This document shows, piece by piece, positions 33,795 through 42,371 of a DNA stretch of 64,000 nucleotides. The notes under the pieces are model-generated. The model ran no database searches. It worked only from the letters and a program-made list of their open reading frames with translations, and was not told where the DNA came from. Positions within the stretch are counted from its first letter, which is position 1, and every line of letters begins with the position of its first letter. The stretch spans positions 1,522,960 to 1,586,959 of the forward strand of contig NZ_FNPZ01000001.1 of the NCBI RefSeq assembly GCF_900107435.1, in the 5' to 3' direction. A program made the position numbers and the translations under genes. Source of the DNA: Herbiconiux ginsengi (lineage in GTDB: Bacteria > Actinomycetota > Actinomycetes > Actinomycetales > Microbacteriaceae).

Positions 33795-33902
33795 GCCGCG
33801 GGTGCTCCTTGCTCGCTGGGATCGACGGCCGGTGTCGTGCCGGATGCGACGGATAGACGCTAGGGAGGCAGTCTATGAGCCCGCTATGGATTGAGTGGGA
33901 AA

Positions 33903-35204
33903 ATGGCGCACATGGTTCTTCCGCGCGTCGACACCGTCGTCACCTATCCCTCCGGTGCTGTGGCCTCCTCGGGGGTCGTGGTTCACGTCTCGGCTCTCGA
34001 CGCCGGGCGCACGGCGGTGCTGCTCGACGAGACGGCGTGCCATCCGGTCGATGCGGCCTGGCCCGACCAGGGGGCGGATCGGGCGACGCTCACGGTGGGC
34101 GATCGGGTCTTCCCCGTCGTCAACTGCGTGGTGGGGGCGACGGATGGAGCGCAGCTGTTCCTCGGCTCCGCTGTTCCGGTGCGCCCCGGCGCCGAGGGCT
34201 GGGCATTCGTGGTGGCGCACGTGCTCGACGCCTCGTCCGCTCCTTCCACCCAGTCGCCAAGAAGTGACGGAATCACGCCGTCGAATGCGGCGGATTCTGG
34301 CGACTCGACGGCGCCAGGCGGCGACGATTCGGGTGGGCCGCTCGCGGAGGGCGCGACGGCGCGCGTCGAGGTCGACGCCGCGTATCGGCGTGGGCTGTCG
34401 GCGGGGCACACCGCCTGCCATCTGGCGTCACTCGCGCTCAACGAGGCGCTCGCCGGTGCCTGGACCAAGGATGTCGCGCGCGACGGCCGCGGCAATCCGA
34501 ACTTCGACCAGCTCGCGATCGAGTCGTCGACGATCGAGGAGAACGGATCGCTCGACGTGTACCGCGTCGGCAAGTCGCTCCGCAAGAAGGGCTTCGCACC
34601 GGCGGTGCTCATGGAGGGTGTGGTGGTTGCCGGGCCCGCCTCCGCGTCCGACCCAGGAGTGGCGTCGGGTGCGTCGGGCACGTCGGGCACGTCGGGGGAG
34701 TGGGGTGCGTCGGGCACGTCGGGTGGGTCGGGCACGTCGGGTGGGTCGGGTGCGTCGGGCACGTCGGGTGGGTCGGGCACGTCGGGCACGTCGGGTGCGT
34801 CGGGCACGTCGGGTGGGTCGGATGCGTCGGGTGCGTCGGGAGAGTCGGGTGCGTCGGGCACGTCGCGAGAGTCGGGTGCGTCCGGCCCGCTCGCCGCGCT
34901 GGCCGCCGAGGTCGACGCCCGACTCGCGGAGTGGTGCGCATCCGGAGCCCTGGTCGAGGTGCGGCAGGATGGCGACGCACGCGGCCTGAGCGGGCGCCGC
35001 ACCTGGACGTGCCACCTTCCCGACGGCGCCGTGAGCATCCCATGCGGCGGGACGCACGTGTCGTCGCTGGCCGAGTTCGCGTCGATCCGGGTCGCATTCG
35101 ACCTGGTCGAGCAGCCCGGCGCCCTCGAACTCCGGATGTGCACGACGGCGACCCTCGCCCCCACCACGTCGCCCGGGGCGACGCTTGCGCCGACGGCGGG
35201 GTGA
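33903..35204 (+). CDS. AlaX-like alanyl-tRNA editing protein with low-complexity insert
   Basis: A protein of about 433 residues related to the AlaRS/ThrRS second additional domain that hydrolyses mischarged tRNA. Both halves of the zinc site are visible: HxxxH in SAGHTACHLASLAL and CxxxH in PCGGTHVSSLAEF. An N-terminal barrel-like part (YPSGAVASSGVVVHV) corresponds to that of AlaX. Between the metal motifs is a run of some 24 Ser-Gly-x triplets (about residues 255-327). A 56-base palindromic element lies earlier in the gene (about 117-135). The NUDIX gene starts three bases after its stop. The start could also be ATG 33912. Confidence 0.78.
   Translation: MAHMVLPRVDTVVTYPSGAVASSGVVVHVSALDAGRTAVLLDETACHPVDAAWPDQGADRATLTVGDRVFPVVNCVVGATDGAQLFLGSAVPVRPGAEGWAFVVAHVLDASSAPSTQSPRSDGITPSNAADSGDSTAPGGDDSGGPLAEGATARVEVDAAYRRGLSAGHTACHLASLALNEALAGAWTKDVARDGRGNPNFDQLAIESSTIEENGSLDVYRVGKSLRKKGFAPAVLMEGVVVAGPASASDPGVASGASGTSGTSGEWGASGTSGGSGTSGGSGASGTSGGSGTSGTSGASGTSGGSDASGASGESGASGTSRESGASGPLAALAAEVDARLAEWCASGALVEVRQDGDARGLSGRRTWTCHLPDGAVSIPCGGTHVSSLAEFASIRVAFDLVEQPGALELRMCTTATLAPTTSPGATLAPTAG
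34251..34306 (+). repeat. 56-base palindromic element, copy 4 (inside the AlaX-like gene)
   Basis: The element begins CAGTCGCCA and ends TGGCGACTC. Like copies 2 and 3 it has a GACGGAAT-type left part and is read in frame, encoding QSPRSDGITPSNAADSGDS. It lies in a Ser/Thr/Asp-rich linker between the N-terminal barrel and the first metal motif. Confidence 0.72.
34664..34885 (+). repeat. 9-base repeat tract (Ser-Gly-x) in the AlaX-like gene
   Basis: About 24 units of TCGGGNNNG type (TCGGGCACG, TCGGGTGGG, TCGGGTGCG and variants). They encode Ser-Gly followed by Ala, Thr, Gly or Glu. The units are multiples of three, so copy change would lengthen or shorten a flexible linker without breaking the frame. 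Confidence 0.9.
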
Positions 35205-35207
35205 CGG

Positions 35208-35672
35208 ATGCCGGTGCTGAGCGCGGGCATCCTGCCCTGGCGGCGTCGCGATGGCGGCGTCGAGGTGTGGATCGCGCACATGGGCGGGCCGTTCTGGGCG
35301 CGTAAAGACGAGGGCTCGTGGTCGGTGGTGAAGGGCGAGTACGACACCGAGGAGGAGGCGCTCGCCGCCGCCCGGCGCGAGTTCGCCGAGGAGACGGGTG
35401 CGCCGGCGCCGGAGGTCGACTACGTGCTGCTGGGGGAGTTCCGGCAGCCGTCGCGCAAGGTGATCGCCGTGTTCGCGGCGGAGACGTCGGCGGTGCCCGA
35501 CGCGGTCGTGAGCAACACCTTCGAGCTGGAGTGGCCACCGCGGTCGGGCCGCCGGCAGCAGTTCCCCGAGATCGACGACGCCCGCTGGTTCCCGCTCGCG
35601 GAGGCACGCGTCAAGATCCTGGCGGGCCAACGCCCCGCCCTCGACGCCCTCGAGCGCCTCGCCGCCGGCTGA
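35208..35672 (+). CDS. NUDIX hydrolase
   Basis: A 154-residue NUDIX protein. The NUDIX box runs GEYDTEEEALAAARREFAEE then TGA (about residues 43-65), with the expected Gly, Glu and REFAEE positions for metal binding. SAGILPWRRRDGGVEVWIAH and MGGPFWARKDEGSWSVVKGE place it in the group of putative DNA mismatch-type or nucleotide pyrophosphohydrolases with an N-terminal LPWR strand. The substrate is unknown. It begins 3 bases after the AlaX-like stop, so the two are probably cotranscribed. Confidence 0.85.
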   Translation: MPVLSAGILPWRRRDGGVEVWIAHMGGPFWARKDEGSWSVVKGEYDTEEEALAAARREFAEETGAPAPEVDYVLLGEFRQPSRKVIAVFAAETSAVPDAVVSNTFELEWPPRSGRRQQFPEIDDARWFPLAEARVKILAGQRPALDALERLAAG

Positions 35673-35894
35673 CACCCTCGCGCCTCCGACAGCCCCGCGC
35701 CCTCGCTGGTGCCACGCGTTCCCGCCCCGCATCCCCCCACCGAGGCGCCGCGCCTCCTCCTCACCGCTATGCCGGGGGCCCGCGCCGCCACGCCGCCCGG
35801 CGCGAGCGCTCATCCGCACGGATTTGCGGAATGGGCGGCGAGGGAAGCGCCAGAACGTGCGGGTCAGCGCGCTGCGCTGGGCCGCACGGCCCCG

Positions 35895-36857
35895 CTACGC
35901 CGGGACGGGCGCCGACGCGAGCGGGAGGGCCTCGAGGCCCGCGCGCAAGCGGATGAGGTCGAGCGCGTGCGCGTCGAGCCGTCGGTCCTCGTCGGAGACG
36001 AGGGGCAGGGCGGGCACCGGCCGGGAACGCCCGGATGCGGCATCCAGATCGACGAACACGCTCATGCACTGGGTCGTGAGCTCCAGCGCCTGCGGCGTCT
36101 CCGGCGATCCCGACCGCACGTGGATCGCGATGTGCATGCTCTGCGGCCCGGTGTGGATGAGGCGAGCGGCCACCTCCACGATGTGCCCGATCCGGATCGG
36201 GCGGTAGAAGTGGATGCCACCCGAATACACCGCGACGGCCGAGGCCGACGTCCATCCGGCGGCGCACGCGAACGCCGCCTCGTCGATCCACCGCATCACC
36301 GTTCCCCCGTGCGCGTTGCCGCCCCAGTTCGCGTCGCCGGGCGCCGCCAGGAAGCGGAACACGGTCTGCGGGGTCGTTCCCGACTCCGAGTAGGTCTGCT
36401 GCTGCATCGCATCCCGGATGGCACGGCGCGGGGCGAGCCGCTCCTCGGCGCGGGCGTTCAGCATCCGATCGCTCGACGACGTCGGCGACCACGGCGGCAC
36501 GGCTTGCGGCCGCCCGGCGTCGTCGACCGCGACGAACACGAGGATGCAGTGCGTGGCCGGTGCGAAGTCGCGGCTGCGCACATCCGCCGACTCCACGGTG
36601 ACGAGAACCTGCATGCTGGTGCGTCCGGTATGGATGATGCGCGCGTGCGCCTCGATGATCTCACCGGATGCGATGGGCCGGGTGAAGTGCACGTTGCCCA
36701 CGTAGGCGGTGACGCAGTAGGAGGAGCTCCAGCCGACGGCGCAGGCGTAGCCCGCCTTGTCGATCCACTCCAGCACCCGGCCGGCCGCGACTGTGACGCC
36801 GCCGGCCGCCGCATCCTGCGGGGCGGCCATGAAGCGGAGCGTGATTCTGTCGTCCAT
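35895..36857 (-). CDS. Double-hotdog acyl-CoA thioesterase
   Basis: A 320-residue protein made of two tandem hotdog domains (about 1-125 and 155-290). Each has the acyl-CoA hydrolase pattern: GGVTVAAGRVLEWIDKAGYA in the first, WGGNAHGGTVMRWIDEAAFA in the second. Each is followed by VGNVHFTRPI or SGGIHFYRPI and a SMQV/SMHI strand. This is the ACOT/YciA-type group that hydrolyses medium or long acyl-CoA. The neighbours give no clue about the pathway. Confidence 0.85.
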   Translation of the reverse strand: MDDRITLRFMAAPQDAAAGGVTVAAGRVLEWIDKAGYACAVGWSSSYCVTAYVGNVHFTRPIASGEIIEAHARIIHTGRTSMQVLVTVESADVRSRDFAPATHCILVFVAVDDAGRPQAVPPWSPTSSSDRMLNARAEERLAPRRAIRDAMQQQTYSESGTTPQTVFRFLAAPGDANWGGNAHGGTVMRWIDEAAFACAAGWTSASAVAVYSGGIHFYRPIRIGHIVEVAARLIHTGPQSMHIAIHVRSGSPETPQALELTTQCMSVFVDLDAASGRSRPVPALPLVSDEDRRLDAHALDLIRLRAGLEALPLASAPVPA

Positions 36858-36966
36858 GTTGTCAGGATGACAGGCTGCGAGAGCACCTTTCCGGGATTCG
36901 TAGCGCGAAGAATCGCCGATCTTTCGTTTGGGGCAAGAGCTGGGCGGCGCGCGCCCAGCCGGCCGC

Positions 36967-37755
36967 TCAGGGCTTGCGTGCCTCGATCAGCGCACGCTCG
37001 CTGTGCGACACGAACGAGCCGGTGGCCTGGATGCGCGCGTGCACGGCCGCGAGCCGGTCGCGGTAGCGCTCCACGGTGAAGCCGGGCACGGTCCAGAGCA
37101 CTTTGCGCAGGAAGTACACCACCGCTGCCACGTCGAAGAACTCGACCTTCGTCGACTCGTGCAGCGCATCCACCACCCGCAATCCGGCCGCCCGAGCCCC
37201 GGCCACGAGGTTCTCGAGGCTGCGCGAGGTGTTCTCGGCGGCGGGTTGCGGCCCGAGGAAGAACTCGTAGAGCTCGCGGTTCGAGCCGGCCGCGACCTGC
37301 TGGGTGAGGAAGGTGCCGCCGGGGTGCAGCACACGCGCGACCTCGGCCCAGTCCGTGGACTGCGGATGCCGGCTCAGCGCCAGATCGAAGCGCTCCGCGG
37401 CGAACGGCAGCGCTGCGTCCTCGGCCACCTGCACGACCTCGCCGCGGAAGAGCTCGAGCCGCTCCCGGGCCAGCGCGAGGTTCGGCGTGTGACCCTCGGT
37501 GGCCCAGACGGTCGACGGCATGCGGCCGGTGCGGGCGCCGGCTTCCGCGAGCGCGCCGGCGAACACCTCCCCGCCACCGGTCTGGATGTCGAGCACCGAG
37601 TCGGCGTCGGCGATCCGCTCGGCGGCGATGCCCGCGTAACCCCACGACGGACGCTCCTCGGTGGCGCGCCCCTCGAACCACGAGAAGTCCCAGCCCGCGG
37701 TCGGCACGGCTTCGCCCTCGGCGAGCAACTCCTCGAACTCCGCATCGGCTCCCAT
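36967..37755 (-). CDS. SAM-dependent methyltransferase (class I)
   Basis: A protein of about 262 residues with a class I fold. The SAM-binding motif I is SVLDIQTGGGEVFAG (about residues 53-67), then ATEGHTPNLALARERL, and motif for strand 4 FDLALSRHPQSTDWAEVARV. VLHPGGTFLTQQV is the usual post-motif strand. The acceptor is not recognisable. I use the ATG at 37755 with AGGA seven bases upstream. Its 3' end faces away from the thioesterase; the toxin pair lies upstream on the same strand. Confidence 0.82.
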   Translation of the reverse strand: MGADAEFEELLAEGEAVPTAGWDFSWFEGRATEERPSWGYAGIAAERIADADSVLDIQTGGGEVFAGALAEAGARTGRMPSTVWATEGHTPNLALARERLELFRGEVVQVAEDAALPFAAERFDLALSRHPQSTDWAEVARVLHPGGTFLTQQVAAGSNRELYEFFLGPQPAAENTSRSLENLVAGARAAGLRVVDALHESTKVEFFDVAAVVYFLRKVLWTVPGFTVERYRDRLAAVHARIQATGSFVSHSERALIEARKP

Positions 37756-37812
37756 CCCTCCATCCTGCCCCGCCGGCGGCTCGAGCACCCTCGGCGTCTC
37801 GCACCCCAGGGC

Positions 37813-38223
37813 TCAGACGCGCACGACCGCCGGGCCGCCGAGGTCGAGCAGCGCCTCGAAATCGCCATCCTGCGTCACGACCGGAAGATCGTGGGCGAGG
37901 GCGACGGATGCGATCCACAGGTCGTTCACGTTCGCCTTCCGCCCTGCCTCGACGAGTCGGAAGCGCAGTCGCGCCCAGTGGGCTGCGGCACGATCGTCGA
38001 CCACCAGAGCCTCGACGTCGGCGATGCCTTCGAGGGTGGCGAGCCGTCGTGCCCGGGTGTCGGTGTCGCGGGCCGCGAGAACCCCGGCGCGCAATTCGGC
38101 CAGAGTGACGACCGAGACGGAGGACCGCTGGGGCAGTCTCGCGTGGTCGAGCGCTCGACCTGATTCGGTGGCGATGAAGACGCTGGTGTCGAGCAGCCCG
38201 CGCTCGGGGCGGTCGCCGCTCAC
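37813..38223 (-). CDS. PIN-domain toxin (VapC type)
   Basis: A 136-residue PIN-domain ribonuclease. The acidic metal-binding residues are seen in LLDTSVFIATE (Asp near residue 12), VTLAELRAG (Glu), NVNDLWIASVAL (Asp) and VTQDGDFEALLDLG (Asp). The GTG start overlaps the antitoxin stop by GTGA. It would cleave RNA when freed from the antitoxin. Length and order are typical of VapBC modules. Confidence 0.88.
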   Translation of the reverse strand: MSGDRPERGLLDTSVFIATESGRALDHARLPQRSSVSVVTLAELRAGVLAARDTDTRARRLATLEGIADVEALVVDDRAAAHWARLRFRLVEAGRKANVNDLWIASVALAHDLPVVTQDGDFEALLDLGGPAVVRV

Positions 38224-38477
38224 GCGATCGGGCCGAGATCGTCGGTGGTGTCTCCCGCGAGATCGGCGAGCTCGTCGCGGAGCCCGGCGTCGGCCGGGGT
38301 GCCGAGCAGTGTGATCAGGTCGACCGGCCCGATCCACTCCCGTCTGCCGGCCCGCACCGGCACGAGTGATGCCACCGCCACCCCGTTGGCGGTGATCGTG
38401 ATGTCTTCGCCGCCCTGCACGCGGCGCACGACGTCGGCAGTGTTGTTGCGCAACTCGCGCACCGGGACGGCGGTCAT
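38220..38477 (-). CDS. Phd/YefM-type antitoxin
   Basis: An 85-residue antitoxin. The N-terminal Phd/YefM fold contains VPVRELRNNTADVVRRVQGG and DITITANGVAVASLVPV, which binds DNA. The C-terminal part (LAGDTTDDLGPIA) would mask the toxin. I chose the ATG at 38477. TACACT ends nine bases upstream of it, suggesting a leaderless transcript. It is translationally coupled to the VapC-type toxin. Confidence 0.85.
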   Translation of the reverse strand: MTAVPVRELRNNTADVVRRVQGGEDITITANGVAVASLVPVRAGRREWIGPVDLITLLGTPADAGLRDELADLAGDTTDDLGPIA

Positions 38478-38564
38478 GAGCTCAGTGTAGCCGTCTGTAG
38501 CACTCCGTAGCAAGAATGTCATCGATCGGCGGACGCGCCGGATGCTCCCCCGGAAAGAGGATTG

Positions 38565-38579
38565 TTGGACTCAGTCCAA
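38565..38579. promoter_or_regulatory. Short palindrome in the lipB promoter region
   Basis: TTGGACTCAGTCCAA is a perfect inverted repeat with a 3-base centre, 19 bases before the lipB start. TATGCT near 38587 could be the -10 element of a leaderless lipB transcript, with TTGGAC as the -35, so the palindrome would overlap the promoter. The binding factor is unknown. Confidence 0.4.
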
Positions 38580-38597
38580 TTAACCTATGCTTGCCCC

Positions 38598-39278
38598 ATG
38601 ACAGACTTCGTCGTGGAAGGCGTGGGGCGGCGGCTCGTCCCCTACGCCGAGGGTCTCGAGCTGCAGGCGCGCCTGCACGACCAGGTGGTGGCGGGGCAGG
38701 CCCCCGACACCGTGATCCTGCTGGAGCACGAGGCCGTGTACACCGCGGGCAAGCGCACCGAGGACTCCGAGCGGCCCGTCGACGGCACGCCCGTGGTCGA
38801 GGTGGATCGCGGCGGCAAGATCACCTGGCACGGGCCGGGGCAGCTCGTGGGCTACCCGATCCTGCGGCTGCCCGATCCGATCGACGTGGTCGCCTATGTG
38901 CGCTCGCTCGAGAGCCTGCTGCTCGACGTGGTGATCGAGCTGGGCGTCGTGGCGCATCGGGTCGAAGGGCGCTCCGGCATCTGGACCACCGTCGACGGCA
39001 CCACCTCGAAACTCGGTGCCATCGGCATCCGCGTCGCCTCCGGGGTCACCACGCACGGTTTTGCGCTCAACTGCAGCAACAGCCTCGAGCCCTACGAGCG
39101 GATCGTGGCGTGCGGCATCCGCGACGCCGGTGTCACCACGATCAGCGAGATCCTGGGGCGCCGGGTCGATCCGGTCGACGTGGTCGACTCGGTGATGGCG
39201 AAATTCGAATCGCCGGGCGACCGGATGCGCGACCTGGTGCGCGTGGGCCACGAGGTCGTCGCGGCGGGCGCCCGATGA
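38598..39278 (+). CDS. lipB: Octanoyltransferase LipB
   Basis: A 226-residue enzyme that moves octanoate from acyl carrier protein to lipoyl domains. Motifs are [19 protein letters not shown] (about residues 73-91), [13 protein letters not shown] and THGFALNCS, with the catalytic Cys in IVACGI. I use the ATG at 38598; an upstream in-frame start would put the promoter-like region in the coding sequence. It overlaps lipA by ATGA. It serves the E2 protein at 4883 and other lipoyl proteins. Confidence 0.95.
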   Translation: MTDFVVEGVGRRLVPYAEGLELQARLHDQVVAGQAPDTVILLEHEAVYTAGKRTEDSERPVDGTPVVEVDRGGKITWHGPGQLVGYPILRLPDPIDVVAYVRSLESLLLDVVIELGVVAHRVEGRSGIWTTVDGTTSKLGAIGIRVASGVTTHGFALNCSNSLEPYERIVACGIRDAGVTTISEILGRRVDPVDVVDSVMAKFESPGDRMRDLVRVGHEVVAAGAR

Positions 39279-40273
39279 GCGCGCCCCACATCCCCGAGGG
39301 CCGCAAGCTGCTGCGCCTCGAGGTGCGCAACGCCGAGACGCCGATCGAGCGGAAGCCGTCGTGGATCAAGACGAAGGCCAAGTTCGGCCCCGAATACCGC
39401 GAACTGCAGGGCCTCGTGAAGGAGAAGGAACTCCACACGGTGTGCCAGGAGGCCGGCTGCCCCAACATCTTCGAGTGCTGGGAGGACCGCGAGGCGACGT
39501 TCCTGATCGGCGGATCGCAGTGCACCCGGCGTTGCGACTTCTGCCAGATCGACACCGGCAAGCCCGCCGACTACGACACCGACGAGCCGCGCCGGGTGGC
39601 GGAATCCGTGGTGTCGATGAACCTGCGCTACGCGACGGTCACCGGGGTGGCGCGCGACGACCTGCCCGACGAGGGGGCGTGGTTGCACGCCGAGACCGTG
39701 CGGAAGATCCACGAACTCAACCCGGGCACGGGCGTCGAGATCCTCGCCACCGACTTCTCGGGCAACCCGTCGCTGCTGCAGGTCGTGTTCGACTCGCGCC
39801 CCGAGGTCTTCGCCCACAATGTGGAGACGGTGCCGCGCATCTTCAAGCGCATCCGCCCTGCCTTCCGCTACGAGCGCTCGCTCGACGTGCTGACGCAGGC
39901 GCGGGATGCGCGGCTCATCACGAAGTCGAACCTCATCCTCGGCATGGGGGAGACCCGCGCGGAGATCTCGCAGGCGCTGCAGGATCTGCACGACGCCGGC
40001 ACCGACATCATCACCGTCACGCAGTATCTGCGGCCGTCGCCGCGGCACCTGCCCGTGGCGTCGTGGGTGCGGCCGGAGGAGTTCGTGGAGATCAAGGAGG
40101 AGGCGGAGGAGATCGGCTTCCTCGGCGTGCTGGCCGGCCCCCTCGTGCGGTCGTCGTACCGCGCGGGACGCCTCTGGGCACAGTCGATGCGGCGCAAGGG
40201 CTGGGAGATCCCGGCCCCGCTCGCCCCGCTCGCCGACGCCGCCGCCCCCGCGGGCTTCGCCCAGGCGGTCTGA
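39275..40273 (+). CDS. lipA: Lipoyl synthase LipA
   Basis: A radical-SAM enzyme of 332 residues that inserts two sulfurs into octanoyl-E2. The auxiliary cluster cysteines are in [12 protein letters not shown]. The radical-SAM CxxxCxxC is CTRRCDFC, and the terminal RSSYRAG holds the third auxiliary ligand Ser. GMGETRAEI and [11 protein letters not shown] are also typical. It is coupled to lipB by ATGA. Confidence 0.96.
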   Translation: MSAPHIPEGRKLLRLEVRNAETPIERKPSWIKTKAKFGPEYRELQGLVKEKELHTVCQEAGCPNIFECWEDREATFLIGGSQCTRRCDFCQIDTGKPADYDTDEPRRVAESVVSMNLRYATVTGVARDDLPDEGAWLHAETVRKIHELNPGTGVEILATDFSGNPSLLQVVFDSRPEVFAHNVETVPRIFKRIRPAFRYERSLDVLTQARDARLITKSNLILGMGETRAEISQALQDLHDAGTDIITVTQYLRPSPRHLPVASWVRPEEFVEIKEEAEEIGFLGVLAGPLVRSSYRAGRLWAQSMRRKGWEIPAPLAPLADAAAPAGFAQAV

Positions 40274-40283
40274 CGCGGGCGGG

Positions 40284-40433
40284 ATGCCGATGTCGGGCGG
40301 TGGGGTCAGCATGGCGGGCATGGATCAGCGGGAGATGGCGCACAACTCCGGCTGGAGCGTCGACGCCGGCGGCACCGTGCGCCTCGACGCGGTGGATCAG
40401 CCCGAGCAGGACGCGGTCGACCAGCCCGAGTAG
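40284..40433 (+). CDS. Possible small ORF, 49 residues, doubtful
   Basis: An open frame begins ten bases after the lipA stop (MPMSGGGVSMAGMDQREMAH) and ends in VDQPEQDAVDQPE. No known domain is visible. Its end lies in a 24-base tandem repeat that continues past the stop, which argues that the repeat was not shaped as coding sequence. It could still be a small Met/Gly-rich protein cotranscribed with lipBA. Confidence 0.2.
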   Translation: MPMSGGGVSMAGMDQREMAHNSGWSVDAGGTVRLDAVDQPEQDAVDQPE

Positions 40434-40460
40434 CCCGCGCTGGATCAGCCCGACCAGCGC
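40389..40460 (+). repeat. 24-base tandem repeat, three units, downstream of lipA
   Basis: Three units of 24 bases share the core CAGCCCGA, beginning GCGGTGGATCAGCCC, GCGGTCGACCAGCCC and GCGCTGGATCAGCCC. A stop codon in the small upstream frame falls within the second unit. Confidence 0.75.
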
Positions 40461-40467
40461 CGCTGCA

Positions 40468-40734
40468 CTATTCGCCCGTGCGCGCCCAGTGCGCGAAGCG
40501 CTGCATGGCCAGTTCGGGCGTCGGGAACCGTCCGAACCGCTCCATCGAACGCGCATCCGGCGGCATCACCGAGTGGGCCACGACGAACCCGTCGCCATCG
40601 GCCCAGATCTCGGCCTGCGGCTGCCAGCCCCGCTCGGTCAGCCGCTCCACCAAGAACTCCGCCTCATCGCCCAGTGCGAGCAGCCGGTAGTCGCCGAGCG
40701 CCGGGTCGGACGCAGAGGCGGGCAGAGCGGACAT
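40468..40734 (-). CDS. Conserved-looking small protein of unknown function
   Basis: An 88-residue protein without a family I recognise. Its composition and codon use look genuine: DYRLLALGDEAEFLVERLTE, then RGWQPQAEIWADGDGFVVAH and FPTPELAMQRFAHWARTGE. No signal peptide or membrane segment is seen. It is convergent with lipBA, and faces the same way as the DUF1622 gene, 62 bases downstream of that stop. Mainly an alpha/beta soluble domain, judging by the residue pattern. Confidence 0.6.
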   Translation of the reverse strand: MSALPASASDPALGDYRLLALGDEAEFLVERLTERGWQPQAEIWADGDGFVVAHSVMPPDARSMERFGRFPTPELAMQRFAHWARTGE

Positions 40735-40796
40735 CCGGCAACGCTAAGCCGCCCGCGTGAGCCTCGGTGCGGAGCGGGCCCGATTCACCCGCACAT

Positions 40797-41189
40797 TCAC
40801 CCGTCCTGCCCCTGCGCCGCGCCGCCCGCCGGGTCCCCGCCCGCCGGCACCGCCGAAGGCTTCTGCCAGGGCCACCGCCCCGTGATCTCGAGCTCGAGCG
40901 AGAAACTGAGGAAGGTGCGGATGAGCACGATCGCCCCCAGCACCGCGACGCTCTCGAGCGTGGGCGTCACCGCCACCGTGCGGATGATGTCGGCCGCCAC
41001 CAGCAACTCCAGCCCGAGCAGGATGGCGCGCCCGAGCAGCCGCCGGAACTGCGTGTACACGGGCCGCTGACGCCGCAGCCCGCGCGTCAGCGCGTTGAGC
41101 GAGGCGTACAACGCTCCCACCACGATCGCCGCCACCCCCGCGGCGTCGATCACCTTGCCGACGATCTCGATGATCCCGTAGAAGTCCAT
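40797..41189 (-). CDS. DUF1622-type membrane protein
   Basis: A 130-residue protein with three probable membrane helices ([59 protein letters not shown]). It resembles the DUF1622 family by the combination [24 protein letters not shown] helix and [11 protein letters not shown] end. The tail is hydrophilic, Pro/Gly-rich and charged. The function is unknown. The ATG at 41189 with GAGG is preferred over a GTG at 41195. The 261 bases between it and the next gene contain no element I can name. Confidence 0.7.
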   Translation of the reverse strand: MDFYGIIEIVGKVIDAAGVAAIVVGALYASLNALTRGLRRQRPVYTQFRRLLGRAILLGLELLVAADIIRTVAVTPTLESVAVLGAIVLIRTFLSFSLELEITGRWPWQKPSAVPAGGDPAGGAAQGQDG

Positions 41190-41450
41190 GCCCACCTCGC
41201 CGCTGCGCCGTCGCGCGTCCTGTCGTGTCAGAAGCGTGGCAGCGCGCGCCCGCCGAAGGCAAGGACGAAGAGTTCGGCGGCCTCAGTACTGGAGCCGCTC
41301 GCTCGGTTCGCACCCAGTGGAGGTCTCGACGTCGAGGCAGTGGATGACCGTGCTCCTCCACCAGAGATCGCTCGTTTCGGTGACTTTCATGCTCTCAGCG
41401 TGGGCACGACCGAGCGGAATGCACAGAGCGGATGCCCGGTTCACCTCTGC

Positions 41451-42323
41451 ATGACGTCGAACGACACCGCACCGCCCGCTGCCGCATCCGGAACCTTCAC
41501 GATCGGCGGCGATCTCACCGTCAACCGACTGGGCTTCGGCACCATGCAGCTCACCGGTCCGGGCGTCTGGGGCGACCCCGCCGACCGATCCGCCGCCATC
41601 GCCGTGCTGCGCCGCGCGGTCGAACTCGGCGTGAACCTCATCGACACCGCGGATGCCTACGGCCCGTTCGTGACGGATGCGCTCATCCGCGAGGCCCTGC
41701 ATCCGTACGCCGACGGGGTGGCGATCGCCACGAAGGTCGGCTTCACCCGCCAGGGCCCCCACCGGTGGACCCCGGTCGGCCGACCCGAATACCTCCGGCA
41801 GCAGACCGAGCTCAACCTGCGGCACCTGGGTGTCGACCGCATCGACCTGCTGCAGCTGCACCGCATCGACCCCAAGGTGCCGCTCGAAGATCAGATCGGC
41901 GAGCTCGCAGCGCTGCAGAGCGAGGGCAAGGTGCGCCACATCGGACTCTCGGAGGTGACGGTCGACGAGGTGGTGGCGGCGCGCGCCATCGCTCCGATCG
42001 TCTCGGTGCAGAACCTCTTCAACCTCACGAGCCGCAGTGCATCGGAGTTGCTCGACTACTCAGCGGCCGAGGGGATCGCCTTCATCCCGTGGTTCCCCCT
42101 GGCCACCGGAGCGCTCTCGGGCGAGGGGTCGCCGCTGGCGAAGCTGGCGGCCGCGCACGGCTCGACGCCCGCCCAGCTCGCCCTCGCCTGGCTGCTGCAC
42201 CGCTCGCCGGTGATGTTGCCGATCCCGGGCACCTCCTCGGTGGTGCACCTCGAGGAGAACGTGGATGCCGCGCTCATCCACCTCTCGCCCGAGGAGTTCG
42301 AGGCGCTCGACTCCCTGAGCTGA
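41451..42323 (+). CDS. Aldo/keto reductase
   Basis: A 290-residue TIM-barrel oxidoreductase. Typical elements are [13 protein letters not shown], then [20 protein letters not shown] with catalytic Asp and Tyr, [12 protein letters not shown] (Lys) and LLQLHRID (His). NADPH-binding residues are in [19 protein letters not shown]. It reduces an aldehyde or ketone of unknown identity. It stands alone, ahead of the ygiC/ygiB-type pair, which starts 49 bases later. Confidence 0.88.
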   Translation: MTSNDTAPPAAASGTFTIGGDLTVNRLGFGTMQLTGPGVWGDPADRSAAIAVLRRAVELGVNLIDTADAYGPFVTDALIREALHPYADGVAIATKVGFTRQGPHRWTPVGRPEYLRQQTELNLRHLGVDRIDLLQLHRIDPKVPLEDQIGELAALQSEGKVRHIGLSEVTVDEVVAARAIAPIVSVQNLFNLTSRSASELLDYSAAEGIAFIPWFPLATGALSGEGSPLAKLAAAHGSTPAQLALAWLLHRSPVMLPIPGTSSVVHLEENVDAALIHLSPEEFEALDSLS

Positions 42324-42371
42324 GCGCATCGGGGGCTCGCTCGGCGAGAGTGCGGGCTAGGCTCGGGGATC

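Noticed and set aside
34664-34885. Regular repeats as a CRISPR array
   Set aside because: Units are 9 bases without spacers, in frame within a coding gene.
39196-39215. TGGCGAAATTCGAATCGCCG at the end of lipB as a relic of the element
   Set aside because: It looks like both ends joined, but it encodes an ordinary MAKFESPG segment and lacks the interior, so chance is as likely.
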